From Acidovorax sp. Leaf160 (GTDB lineage: Bacteria; Pseudomonadota; Gammaproteobacteria; Burkholderiales; Burkholderiaceae_C), in assembly GCF_001424265.1 (NCBI RefSeq), contig NZ_LMOV01000007.1, positions 1 through 64,000 on the forward strand: DNA of 64,000 nucleotides, written 5' to 3'. This document shows, piece by piece, positions 28,779-37,148 of the stretch; within the stretch, counting starts at the first letter, position 1; every line of letters begins with the position of its first letter. A model generated the notes under the pieces. The model did no database searches and was not told where the DNA came from. It was given only the letters and a program-made list of their open reading frames with translations. The translations under genes were made by a program, and so were the position numbers.

Positions 28779-29328
28779 CATCGTCAGGCAGGCCATCGCC
28801 AAGTGGCCCCACGTTCCCGACTGCTACGGCTGGCTGGGTTTGGACGCGCGCGGCCACTGGTACATGCGCGACGACGCCACGCAGGCACAAGGCCCCTTTC
28901 CGCAGTCGCGCGGCTCGCGGCTGCAGCACGACAAGCTGATCGAATTCATCCAGCGCAACTACGAGGCCGACGCCGAGGGCCGCTGGTTCTTCCAGAACGG
29001 CCCCCAGCGCGTCTATGTGGAGCTGGAATCGACGCCGCTCGTCTGGCGCTTCGGCGCGGATGGCGTCCCCGTGGCCCAGAACGGCACCCGTCTGACCGGG
29101 CAGGGCCAGTGCCTGGTGGATGAAAACGGCTATGTCTATCTGGCGTGCAGTGCAGGCCTGGGTCTGGTGCACACGCTCGATGTGCCGCAGGTGGCAGACG
29201 CCCTGGAGCAAGGTCGCTGGACGCCCGAGTCTGTGCAGTCGAGCGACCTGCCCGGGCGCTACGGCTTCGTGCGCAGTCCCGCTCAACAGGCGGCGGGCAC
29301 TCCCAACGGCGCACCTCCCAAGGCGTAA
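28771..29328 (+). CDS. Conserved protein of unknown function
   Basis: A 185-residue, probably cytoplasmic protein with many aromatic residues (CYGWLGLDARGHWYMRDD, WFFQNGPQRVYVELESTPL, TGQGQCLVDENGYVYLAC). I know similar proteins in other Burkholderiales but cannot name a function (a DUF2946-type label is possible, not certain). It starts inside the hydrolase gene. The ATG lacks a Shine-Dalgarno but follows CAGAAT by six bases, the same AGAATCGGCCCATG as at argS, so it may also have its own leaderless transcript. Confidence 0.8.
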   Translation: MDDIVRQAIAKWPHVPDCYGWLGLDARGHWYMRDDATQAQGPFPQSRGSRLQHDKLIEFIQRNYEADAEGRWFFQNGPQRVYVELESTPLVWRFGADGVPVAQNGTRLTGQGQCLVDENGYVYLACSAGLGLVHTLDVPQVADALEQGRWTPESVQSSDLPGRYGFVRSPAQQAAGTPNGAPPKA

Positions 29329-29351
29329 AAAAGCCGGCTGCAAGCCGGCTT
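29327..29351 (-). terminator. Terminator of the cytochrome c5 gene
   Basis: AAGCCGGCT (29331-29339) pairs with AGCCGGCTT (29343-29351). On the minus strand it is followed by a T-run (the AAAAAA at 29327-29332). It lies between convergent genes and fits best as the minus-strand terminator. Confidence 0.75.
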
Positions 29352-29400
29352 CGGAGGGAGAAGGGCGCTGGCTGCTGCCAGGCGCCTGGGCGCAAGGGTT

Positions 29401-29988
29401 TCAGCCGCCGGATGCGGCAGCCGCCGGGGCCGCAGCGCCAGCGGCAGAAGCGCCAGCGCCAGCGGCAGAAGCCCCGCCCGCTGCGGGGGCCGCGCCGGGG
29501 CGGTCAGGCTCGGCGAACTTCGCACCGGCCGCGTTGGCGAGGTAGGCCACGCCGCGGGCGATTTCCGTGTCATCGAATTCGCCGCCACCTTGCGGAGCCA
29601 TGGCGCCCTTGCCCTTGAGTGCCGACTGCACCAGCGTCTCGAAGCCTTGCTGGATGCGCGGTGCCCAGGCAGCCACGTCGCCCAGCTTGGGCGCGCCGGC
29701 GGCACCCGTGGCATGGCAGGCGGCGCATTGACCCTTGAAGACTTCCTCGCCCGGGCGCAGCGGCCGGTTCGCGTCGCGCACTTCCACCATGCCGACCTTC
29801 TGGATGCGTTCCGCTACGGCCTTCTCGGGGTTGGCGCTGCCCTCGGCTGGCTTGTTGCCGGAAGTCACGAACATCACCAGACCGATGATGGCGAAGATCG
29901 GAAGCACGAAAGAAAAAAGGACCGTGACCAGCAGCTGCTTGGGGTTCTTGATCGGTCCGGTGTGCGCTTCTTCGTGGGTGTCGCTCAT
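29401..29988 (-). CDS. Membrane-anchored cytochrome c5-type protein
   Basis: A 195-residue protein. One membrane helix at about residues 18-42 anchors a periplasmic class I cytochrome domain. The heme-binding motif CAACH is at 88-92, and the likely axial Met is Met130 (GKGAMAPQGGG). It would carry electrons in the respiratory chain. The last 30 residues are a near-pure Ala/Gly tail, which looks disordered. A TATAAT element on this strand is at 30038-30033. No other redox gene is adjacent. Confidence 0.92.
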   Translation of the reverse strand: MSDTHEEAHTGPIKNPKQLLVTVLFSFVLPIFAIIGLVMFVTSGNKPAEGSANPEKAVAERIQKVGMVEVRDANRPLRPGEEVFKGQCAACHATGAAGAPKLGDVAAWAPRIQQGFETLVQSALKGKGAMAPQGGGEFDDTEIARGVAYLANAAGAKFAEPDRPGAAPAAGGASAAGAGASAAGAAAPAAAASGG

Positions 29989-30032
29989 GACGTCCTCTGT
30001 GGGGCTTGGGGGCTCGCTATCCTTGAATTTTC

Positions 30033-30038
30033 ATTATA
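30033..30038 (-). promoter_or_regulatory. Putative -10 element of the cytochrome c5 gene
   Basis: A perfect TATAAT on the minus strand, 44 bases before the cytochrome ATG. No good -35 was recognised in the GC-rich sequence upstream, so this is a partial call. Confidence 0.4.
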
Positions 30039-30098
30039 GGAGTCGCCCTGCGGGGCGGCCGTTGGGGAAAACGGCCCCCCGCGCCCCCTTGCGCTATG

Positions 30099-31568
30099 TC
30101 AAGAACGTGGTGCGGTTTGCGGCGCCTCGCTCCATCCGCCGCCCAGAACGCGGTACAGCGCGACCTGGTTCTGCAGGCGCAGCAGGCGCGTCTGCACGAG
30201 GCTCTGTTCCGAAGCGAACAGCGAGCGCTGCGCGTCCAGCAGGTCCAGATAGCTGGCCACGCCATTGCGGTAGCGCAGGTCCGACAGCTCGAAGCGCTTG
30301 CTGTCGGCCTGCGCCTGGGTGCGCTGGGCGTTGAGCTGGTCCTGCAGCGTGGCTTCTCCCGCCAGCGCATCCGCCACTTCGCGGAAGGCCGACTGGATGG
30401 AGCGCTCGTACTGCGCCACCGCGATCTCGCGGCCGGCCCGGGCCGATTCCAGCGTGGCCTGGTTGCGGCCGGCGTCGAACAGCGGCAGCGCCAGTTGCGG
30501 CGCGATCGAGAACGCCCAGCTGCCTCCCTTGAACAGGCCCGACAGTTCGTTGCTGACCGTGCCCACGCTGGCCGTGAGTGCGATGCGCGGGAAGAAGTTG
30601 GCCCGCGCCGCGCCGATGTTGGCGTTGGCGGCGATCAGTTGCTGCTCGGCCTGGCGGATGTCCGGCCGGCGCGTCAGCAGATCGGAGGGCAGGCCGGCCG
30701 GCAGCGGCGGCATGGGCTGTGCATTGGCCAGCCGCGCGGAGGACAGGCTGGCCAGGATGTCGGCCGGCACCGGCTGGCCGAGCAGCAGCGCAAGGGTGTT
30801 CTCGTCCTGCAGCCGTTGGCGGCGCTGCTGGGCGTAGGTGGCGCGGGCGGTTTCGGCCAGGCTGATGGCCTGGCTGTTGTCCAGCTCGGAGCTGACGCCG
30901 TTCTCCAGCCGCAGCCGGGTCAGCTTCACCGACTCGTCGCGCGTGCTGAGGGTGCGGCGCGAGATGTCGAGCAGTTCCTCGTCGGCCTGCAGGTTGAACC
31001 AGGCCGTCGCCACCGACGCCACTAGGCTGATCTGCGCCGCCTTGCGCGCCTCCTGGGTCGCCAGGTACTGCGCCAGCGCCTGCTCCTTCAGCGCGGCGAT
31101 GCGGCCGAAGAAGTCGATTTCCCAGGCCGACAATGCCAGGCCGACCTGGTACTGGTTCGCGTACTGCCCGGTCGTGGCGCTCGGCTGGCGGGCGGCATTG
31201 GCCACGCCGTTGACCGCGGGGAACTGCGCGGCCCGCTGGATCTGGAACTGCGCGCGCGCCTGCTCGATGTTGAGCGCCGCCACGCGCAGGTCGCGGTTGT
31301 TGGCCAGCGCCGTGCCGATCAGCGTCTGCAGCCGGGGGTCGGAGAAATAGTCCTTCCAGTCGATGTCGGCGGCCGCCCGCGCATCGGCGCTGGCAGCCAC
31401 GTTCGTGCCGGGCGATGCCGCCGCGGCGGCGGCCGTCGTGCCGTAGGTGGCCGGCACCGGCGCGGCGGGCCGCTCATAGGTCGGAATGAAGCTGCAGCCC
31501 GCCAGCAGCGCGGCCAGGGCCACGGCGGTCAGCGCGGCCGGGCGCGCGAACGGAGTGGTGTGCGTCAT
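30099..31568 (-). CDS. RND efflux outer-membrane lipoprotein, OprM/TolC type
   Basis: A 489-residue outer-membrane factor. The start is the ATG of MTHTTPFARPAA; a lipoprotein signal ends at Cys25 (LAALLAGCSF). Two repeated OEP domains follow, each with the helical hairpins of the family (DPRLQTLIGTALANNRDLR; SDLLTRRPDIRQAEQQLIAAN). It forms the exit duct of a tripartite pump. It is the last gene of the adaptor-pump-duct operon, 32 bases after the pump. Confidence 0.93.
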   Translation of the reverse strand: MTHTTPFARPAALTAVALAALLAGCSFIPTYERPAAPVPATYGTTAAAAAASPGTNVAASADARAAADIDWKDYFSDPRLQTLIGTALANNRDLRVAALNIEQARAQFQIQRAAQFPAVNGVANAARQPSATTGQYANQYQVGLALSAWEIDFFGRIAALKEQALAQYLATQEARKAAQISLVASVATAWFNLQADEELLDISRRTLSTRDESVKLTRLRLENGVSSELDNSQAISLAETARATYAQQRRQRLQDENTLALLLGQPVPADILASLSSARLANAQPMPPLPAGLPSDLLTRRPDIRQAEQQLIAANANIGAARANFFPRIALTASVGTVSNELSGLFKGGSWAFSIAPQLALPLFDAGRNQATLESARAGREIAVAQYERSIQSAFREVADALAGEATLQDQLNAQRTQAQADSKRFELSDLRYRNGVASYLDLLDAQRSLFASEQSLVQTRLLRLQNQVALYRVLGGGWSEAPQTAPRS

Positions 31569-31600
31569 GGATCGTTTCTCCAGAAAGGCGCGGCAGGGCG

Positions 31601-34600
31601 TCATTGCGCGTCCTCCGCATGGCGGTGCATCTGCGCCTGGTGCGCGTCGTGTTCCTGCTGGCGCTTGCTGCCCTTGAAGAAGGAGCGCACCAGCACGAAG
31701 AACACGGGAACGAACACCACCGCCAGCACGGTGCCGGTGATCATCCCGCCGATCACGCCGGTGCCGATGGCGCGCTGGCTGGCCGAGCTGGCGCCCGAGG
31801 CGATGAACAGGGGCACCACGCCCAGCGTGAACGCCAGCGAGGTCATGATGATCGGGCGGAACCGGAGGTGGGCGGCTTCCAGCGCCGCCTCCAGCACGCT
31901 CTTGCCCTCGGCCTGCAGGTCCTTGGCGAACTCCACGATCAGGATGGCGTTCTTCGCCGAGAGCCCGATGATGGTCACCAGCCCGATCTGGAAGTAGACG
32001 TCGTTCGACATGCCGCGCAGCAGCGTCGCCAGCAGCACGCCCAGCACGCCCAGGGGCACCACCAGCATCACCGACACCGGAATGGTCCAGCTCTCGTACA
32101 GCGCGGCCAGGCACAGGAACACCGCCAGCAGCGAGAACGCGTAGAGGATGGTGGCCTGGGAGCCGGCGAGCTTTTCCTCACGCGACTGGCCGGTCCATTC
32201 GAAGCCGAAGCCCGGAGGCAGCTGGGCGGCCAGGCGCTCCATCTCGGTCATCGCATCGCCGGTGGAATAACCTGGGCCGGCATCGCCCGCGATCTTGATC
32301 GAGGGATAGCCGTTGTAGCGCACCGTCTGCATGGCGCCGGTGATCCAGCGCGTGGTCGCGAAGGTCGAAAGCGGCACGGTCTGGCCCTTGTTGTTCAGCA
32401 CCGGCAGGTCCAGCACCGACTCGGGCTGCATACGTGCCGCGGAGTCGGCCTGCACCACCACGCGCTGCAGGCGGCCCTGGTTCGGGAAGTCGTTGATGTA
32501 GGCCGAGCCCAGCGCCGTGGACAGCGCGCTGCTGATGCTGTCGAACGTGATGCCCAGGGCGTTGGCCTTGTCGCGGTCGATGTCGATCTGCATCTGCGGC
32601 GCGTCTTCCATGCCGTCCGGGCGCACGCCCGCCAGCACCTTGCTCTGCGCCGCCATGCCCAGCAGCTGGTTGCGCGCGCCCAGCAGGGCGTCATGGCCCT
32701 GGGCCGCGCGGTCCTGCAGGCGGAAGTTGAAGCCCGTGCCGGTGCCCAGCTCAGGGATGGGCGGCGGGCTCAGCGCGAAGATGAACGCGTCGCGGATGCC
32801 GGAAAGCGCTCCGAAGGCGCGGCCAGCCACGGCCGAGGCCGAGTGGTCTGCGCCCTCGCGCTCGCTCCAGTCCTTCAGGATCACGAAGGCCAGGCCCGCG
32901 TTCTGCCCCTGGCCCGAGAACGAGAAGCCCGCCACGGTGACGATGTTCTCGACCTCCGGCTGCTTGAGCATGAAGTCTTCCACCTGCGACAGCACCGCCG
33001 ACGTGCGCGACTGCGCCGCACCCGGGGGCAGCTGCACGTTGGTGATGATGTAGCCCTGGTCTTCGTTGGGCAGGAACGACGTGGGCAGGCGGGTGTACAC
33101 CAGCGCCACCGCGCCCAGCAGCACAGCGTAGATGATCATCATGCGGCCGCCGCGGCGCAGCAGCTTGCCCATCCAGCTTTCGTAGCGGTGCGTGGTGCGC
33201 TTGAACGACCGGTTGAACCAGCCGAAGAAGCCCTTCTTCTCTGCATGGTGGTCCGGATCGACGGGCTTGAGCAGTGTGGCGCAGAGCGCCGGCGTGAGCG
33301 ACAGCGCCAGGAAGGCCGAGAAGGCGATGGAGGTGGCCATCGTCGCCGCGAACTGTCGGTAGATGTTGCCGGTGGAGCCGGCGAAGAAGGCCAGCGGCAC
33401 GAACACCGAGATCAGCACCACCGTCACGCCGATCACGGCGCCGGAGATCTGGCCCATGGCCTTGCGCGTCGCCTGCAGCGGCGGCAGGCCTTCCTCGGCC
33501 ATGATCCGCTCGACGTTCTCCACCACCACGATGGCGTCGTCCACCACGATGCCGATCACCAGCACCATGCCGAACATGGTCAGCACGTTGATCGAGAAAC
33601 CCATCGCCAGCAGCGCCCCGAACGTGCCCAGCAGCGCCACCGGCACCACGATGGTCGGGATGATGGTGTAGCGGAAGTTCTGCAGGAACAGGAACATCAC
33701 GATGAACACCAGCACCACGGCTTCGATCAGCGTGTGCACCACCTTCTCGATGGAGACCGACACGAACTTGGAGGTGTCGTACGGCACCACGTAGTTCACG
33801 CCCTGCGGGAAGAATTTCTTGAGCTCTTCCAGCTTGGCCTTGACGGCCTTGGCGGTGGCCAGCGCATTGGCCGACGGGGTGGGCTGCACGCCCAGGCCCA
33901 CGGCCTGCTTGCCGTTGAGGCGCGCGCTGGTGCTGTAGCTCTGCGAACCCAGCTCGATGCGGGCGACGTCGCGCAGGCGCACCGACGAGCCGTCGGTGTT
34001 GGCGCGCAGCACCACGTTGCCGAACTGCTCGGCCGTCGAGAGCTGGCCCTTGACCACGATGGTGGCCGCCACGGGCTGGCCGTTCTCGGCGGGCAGGTCA
34101 CCCAGGTTGCCGGCGGACACCTGCACGTTCTGTGCGCGGATCGCCGCATTCACCTGGTCCAGCGACAGGTTGAAGCCCTTGAGCTTGGCCGGGTCCACCC
34201 AGACGCGCATGGCACGTTCCGAGCCGAACTGCGTCAGCGTGCCGACGCCGGCCACGCGCTGCAGCTCGGGCACCACGTTGCGGGCGGCGTAGTCGTTCAG
34301 CGCCTCGATGCTCACGTCGGGGTTTTCCGTCGTCAGCATCGCGAACATCAGGAAGTTCGAGCGCGACTGCTCCACGCGCACGCCCTGCTGCGTCACCGCG
34401 CTCGGCAACCGCGGCGTGGCGCGCGACAGGCGGTTCTGCACGTCCACCTGCGCCAGGTCGGCGTTGGTGCCGGGCTCGAAGCTCAGCGTGATGGAGCCGG
34501 TGCCGTTGGCCTGGCTGGTCGTCTCGACATACGCCAGGCCCGAAGCGCCGTTCATCTCGCGCTCGATCACCGCGAGCACGCTGTCTTCCAGCGTCTGGGC

Positions 34601-34759
34601 GTTGGCGCCGGGGTAGGCCACCGACACCTGGATGGTCGGCGGCGCCACGGCGGGGTACTGCGCAATCGGCAGCTTGGTGATGGAGATACCCCCCATCACC
34701 ATGATGAAGATCGTGATGACCCATGCAAAGATGGGCCGTTCGATGAAGAACTTGGCCAT
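31601..34759 (-). CDS. RND multidrug efflux pump, HAE1/AcrB type
   Basis: A 1052-residue inner-membrane proton/drug antiporter, the length typical of AcrB and MexB. It begins MAKFFIERPIFAWVITIF and shows the HAE1 motifs, including the proton-relay Asp pair in TM4 (VIGIVVDDAIVVVENVERI). Two large periplasmic loops are present. Substrates are not predictable from sequence. It lies 24 bases downstream of the adaptor gene. Confidence 0.96.
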   Translation of the reverse strand: MAKFFIERPIFAWVITIFIMVMGGISITKLPIAQYPAVAPPTIQVSVAYPGANAQTLEDSVLAVIEREMNGASGLAYVETTSQANGTGSITLSFEPGTNADLAQVDVQNRLSRATPRLPSAVTQQGVRVEQSRSNFLMFAMLTTENPDVSIEALNDYAARNVVPELQRVAGVGTLTQFGSERAMRVWVDPAKLKGFNLSLDQVNAAIRAQNVQVSAGNLGDLPAENGQPVAATIVVKGQLSTAEQFGNVVLRANTDGSSVRLRDVARIELGSQSYSTSARLNGKQAVGLGVQPTPSANALATAKAVKAKLEELKKFFPQGVNYVVPYDTSKFVSVSIEKVVHTLIEAVVLVFIVMFLFLQNFRYTIIPTIVVPVALLGTFGALLAMGFSINVLTMFGMVLVIGIVVDDAIVVVENVERIMAEEGLPPLQATRKAMGQISGAVIGVTVVLISVFVPLAFFAGSTGNIYRQFAATMATSIAFSAFLALSLTPALCATLLKPVDPDHHAEKKGFFGWFNRSFKRTTHRYESWMGKLLRRGGRMMIIYAVLLGAVALVYTRLPTSFLPNEDQGYIITNVQLPPGAAQSRTSAVLSQVEDFMLKQPEVENIVTVAGFSFSGQGQNAGLAFVILKDWSEREGADHSASAVAGRAFGALSGIRDAFIFALSPPPIPELGTGTGFNFRLQDRAAQGHDALLGARNQLLGMAAQSKVLAGVRPDGMEDAPQMQIDIDRDKANALGITFDSISSALSTALGSAYINDFPNQGRLQRVVVQADSAARMQPESVLDLPVLNNKGQTVPLSTFATTRWITGAMQTVRYNGYPSIKIAGDAGPGYSTGDAMTEMERLAAQLPPGFGFEWTGQSREEKLAGSQATILYAFSLLAVFLCLAALYESWTIPVSVMLVVPLGVLGVLLATLLRGMSNDVYFQIGLVTIIGLSAKNAILIVEFAKDLQAEGKSVLEAALEAAHLRFRPIIMTSLAFTLGVVPLFIASGASSASQRAIGTGVIGGMITGTVLAVVFVPVFFVLVRSFFKGSKRQQEHDAHQAQMHRHAEDAQ

Positions 34760-34783
34760 GTGCCGCGCTCCTTGTTTTTGTTC

Positions 34784-36058
34784 TTACGACTTGGCGGGGG
34801 CCGCGGCAGGGGCCGATGCGGGGGCGGCGGCCGGGTTGGCGCCGGGGGCCTGCCAGGGCACGGGGTTCACGACGATCGGGTCGCCGGGCTTGCCGCGCGG
34901 CAGCTTCTGGAAGCCGTCCACCATCACCTTTTCACCGGCCTTGAGGCCATCGGTCACCACCCAGTTGGTGCCTTGCGCCGGGCCCAGCTTCACAGTGCGG
35001 GGCGTGAGGTGGTTGTCCGGGCCCACCACCATCACGGTGTCGCCCTTGGCCGAGCGCGTCACGGCCTGCTGCGGCAGCAGCACGCCGTTGTCCACCTGGG
35101 CCTGTTCCAGCCGCACGCGCACGTACAGGCCGGGCAGCAGCAGGCGGTCGGGGTTCGGGATCTCGGCGCGCAGCGTCACCTGGCCGCTGGTGGCGTCCAC
35201 CGTGAGGTCGGTGAACAGCAGCCGGCCCGTCTGGCCGTACACGCTGCCGTCTTCCAGCACCACGCGCACGTTGGCCGAGCCGCTGGCCGACTGCTTGTAC
35301 TTGCCGCTGGCGATCGCCGTGCGCAGCTTGAGCGCGTCCGCCGCCGACTGGGTGAAGTTCACGTAGAGCGGATTGATCTGCTGGATGACCGCCAGCTCGG
35401 TGGCCGTGCCCTGGCCCACCAGCGCGCCTTCGGTCACCAGCGCACGGCCGATGCGGCCGGAGATGGGCGCCGTCACCGCGGCGTAGCCCAGATTGATGCG
35501 CGCCGAGGTCACGCCCGCGCGGGCGGCCGCCAGGTTGGCTTCAGCCGTTTTCTGCGAGGCGACCGCGTTGTCGTATTCCTGCTTGCTGATGGCGTTCACC
35601 GCCACGAGCGGCCGATAGCGGTCCGCCAGCGACTTGGTCTGCGCCACGTTGGCCTCGGCCTGCGCCACGCTGGCCTGTGCGCTTTCCAGCGTGGCCTGGT
35701 AGGGCGCGCTGTCGATGGTGAAGAGCCGCTGGCCGGCCTTGACGTCGCTGCCTTCGGTGAAGAGGCGCTTTTGCAGGATGCCGGCAGCCCGTGCGCGCAC
35801 TTCCGCGACCCTGGACGCTTCCAGCCGGCCCGGCAGTTCGGTGACCAGGCCCACGTCACCGGGAGTCACGGTCACCACGCCCACCTGGGCGGGCGGCTGT
35901 TGCTGCTGCTGTGCGGGGGCCGCGCCCTCTTCGGGCTTCTTGCCGCAACCGCTCAGCACGAGTGCTGCCACCAGGGCAGCGGCCACGGTCGAGGAGGTGG
36001 TGCCGAAGCGGGACAGGGAGGCGGGGTGGAGGGCGGAGTCGTCGGGCAGGCGCTGCAT
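34784..36058 (-). CDS. RND efflux periplasmic adaptor, AcrA type
   Basis: A 424-residue membrane-fusion protein. The start is the ATG of MQRLPDDSAL behind AAAGGA. It has a lipoprotein signal ending at Cys38 (VAALVLSGC), a short poly-Gln linker (49-53), a split lipoyl domain, a helical hairpin and beta-barrel domains, and an Ala/Pro-rich tail. It joins the pump to the outer-membrane duct. It is the first gene of the operon and divergent from the repressor. Confidence 0.94.
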   Translation of the reverse strand: MQRLPDDSALHPASLSRFGTTSSTVAAALVAALVLSGCGKKPEEGAAPAQQQQQPPAQVGVVTVTPGDVGLVTELPGRLEASRVAEVRARAAGILQKRLFTEGSDVKAGQRLFTIDSAPYQATLESAQASVAQAEANVAQTKSLADRYRPLVAVNAISKQEYDNAVASQKTAEANLAAARAGVTSARINLGYAAVTAPISGRIGRALVTEGALVGQGTATELAVIQQINPLYVNFTQSAADALKLRTAIASGKYKQSASGSANVRVVLEDGSVYGQTGRLLFTDLTVDATSGQVTLRAEIPNPDRLLLPGLYVRVRLEQAQVDNGVLLPQQAVTRSAKGDTVMVVGPDNHLTPRTVKLGPAQGTNWVVTDGLKAGEKVMVDGFQKLPRGKPGDPIVVNPVPWQAPGANPAAAPASAPAAAPAKS

Positions 36059-36174
36059 GGAAGTCCTTTGAGTCAAGGCAAGGCAACAAGCGGAAAGAAG
36101 GGAATTCCGATCGGCCGGCTTCCCAGTCGGCACACGCCGGCACGGGGAAGGGGTTTCGGAAAAACCGCAGATTG

Positions 36175-36198
36175 TACATACAAACATGAATGTATAAT
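36175..36198. promoter_or_regulatory. AcrR-type operator between adaptor and repressor genes
   Basis: TACATACA followed by eight bases and TGTATAAT forms an interrupted palindrome. It closely resembles, from memory, the E. coli AcrR operator (TACATACATT...AATGTATGTA). It lies in the 189-base divergent gap, 50 bases before the repressor ATG, placed to control both directions. Confidence 0.75.
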
Positions 36199-36247
36199 TA
36201 CTGCGACGGCGCTTTTCACGACGCCGGGCAGGAGGCAATCCCCACCC

Positions 36248-36874
36248 ATGGCTAGAAGAACCAAACAGGATGCAGATGCTACGCGTTCGCGTCTGCTCGA
36301 CGCAGCGGAGCAAGTTTTCTACGACAAGGGGGTCTCCCGCGCGTCGTTGAACGACATCGCCTGCGCGGCGGGTGCGACCCGGGGCGCCATCTACTGGCAC
36401 TTCAAGGACAAGGGCGACCTGTTCAACGCGATGATGGACCGCGCGACCTCGCCGCTGCAGAAAGCGGTGCACGACGACGAAGCGTTCTCCCGCGCGAAGG
36501 AAGAGCCGCTCCAGCGGCTGCGTGACCGCATCGACTACGTGCTGCGCAGCATATCGACCGATGCGCGGACCTGCCGCGTGTTCGAGATCGCGCTGTTCCG
36601 TGTCGAATACGTGGACGAACTGGCGAGTGCGCGCGACCGGCACATGTCGGAGTGCGGCAGCTTTCAGCAGAAGCTGAAGGACGACCTGCAGGACGCCGCC
36701 GCGGCGCAGGGCATCACGCTGCCGCAGGGCGCACAGTGCGCGGCCATCGGGCTGCGCTCCGTCTTCGAAGGGTTGATGCAGATCTGGTTGCTCAACCCTG
36801 CCGACTTCGATCTGGTGGCCGTCAGCCGCACGGTGGTGGACGCTTATCTCAAGGGCTTGGGTTTCAGGCTCTGA
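36248..36874 (+). CDS. TetR-family efflux repressor, AcrR/TtgR-like
   Basis: A 208-residue regulator. The N-terminal TetR helix-turn-helix spans about residues 12-58 (RSRLLDAAEQVFYDKGVSRASLNDIACAAGATRGAIYWHF). The ligand-binding part resembles AcrR and TtgR (RVFEIALFRVEYVDEL, SVFEGLMQIWLLNP). It starts at the ATG after an AGGAGG site. It most likely represses both itself and the divergent efflux operon through the operator at 36175-36198, releasing on binding a drug. Confidence 0.94.
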   Translation: MARRTKQDADATRSRLLDAAEQVFYDKGVSRASLNDIACAAGATRGAIYWHFKDKGDLFNAMMDRATSPLQKAVHDDEAFSRAKEEPLQRLRDRIDYVLRSISTDARTCRVFEIALFRVEYVDELASARDRHMSECGSFQQKLKDDLQDAAAAQGITLPQGAQCAAIGLRSVFEGLMQIWLLNPADFDLVAVSRTVVDAYLKGLGFRL

Positions 36875-36925
36875 GGGCGTGCGATAATCCGCCGCTTGAC
36901 CGCGCACCATGCGCGCTCATCCGAT

Positions 36926-37001
36926 GCGGCTGTAGCTCAGTGGATAGAGTATTGGCCTCCGAAGCCAAGGGTCGTGGGTTCGATCCCCGCCAGCCGCACC
37001 A
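36926..37001 (+). tRNA. tRNA-Arg (anticodon CCG)
   Basis: A 76-base cloverleaf with acceptor GCGGCTG (36926-36932) and CAGCCGC (36991-36997), discriminator A and encoded CCA (36999-37001). The D-loop (TAGCTCAGTGGATAGA), anticodon loop with CCG and TpsiC arm (GGGTTCGATCC) are all present. It reads CGG codons. A GATAAT at 36883-36888 is a -10 candidate. There is no integrase beside it. Confidence 0.97.
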
Positions 37002-37148
37002 TTTTCTTCCCCCGCCTTTCGCCAGCGTCCGTGCGGCCTTGCGCCCAGCCCGGTCTGCTTTCCGGGCGTGGGCTCGCCAGCCCGGCGGGCGACAGCCTTC
37101 CGCCGGGCGCCGGGGCGAACCCGGCTTCCACCTCGCACCTTCCCTGGC

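Noticed and set aside
31604-36874. Open frame of 1756 codons on the plus strand across the whole efflux operon
   Set aside because: It is antisense to three well-recognised efflux genes. The His/Gln/Arg-rich product looks like the antisense of GC-rich coding DNA. Only its 3' end (from 36248) is real, as the TetR gene.
36926-37001. tRNA-Arg as an island attachment site
   Set aside because: No integrase, direct repeat of the tRNA end or shift in gene content follows; the neighbouring genes look like core genome.
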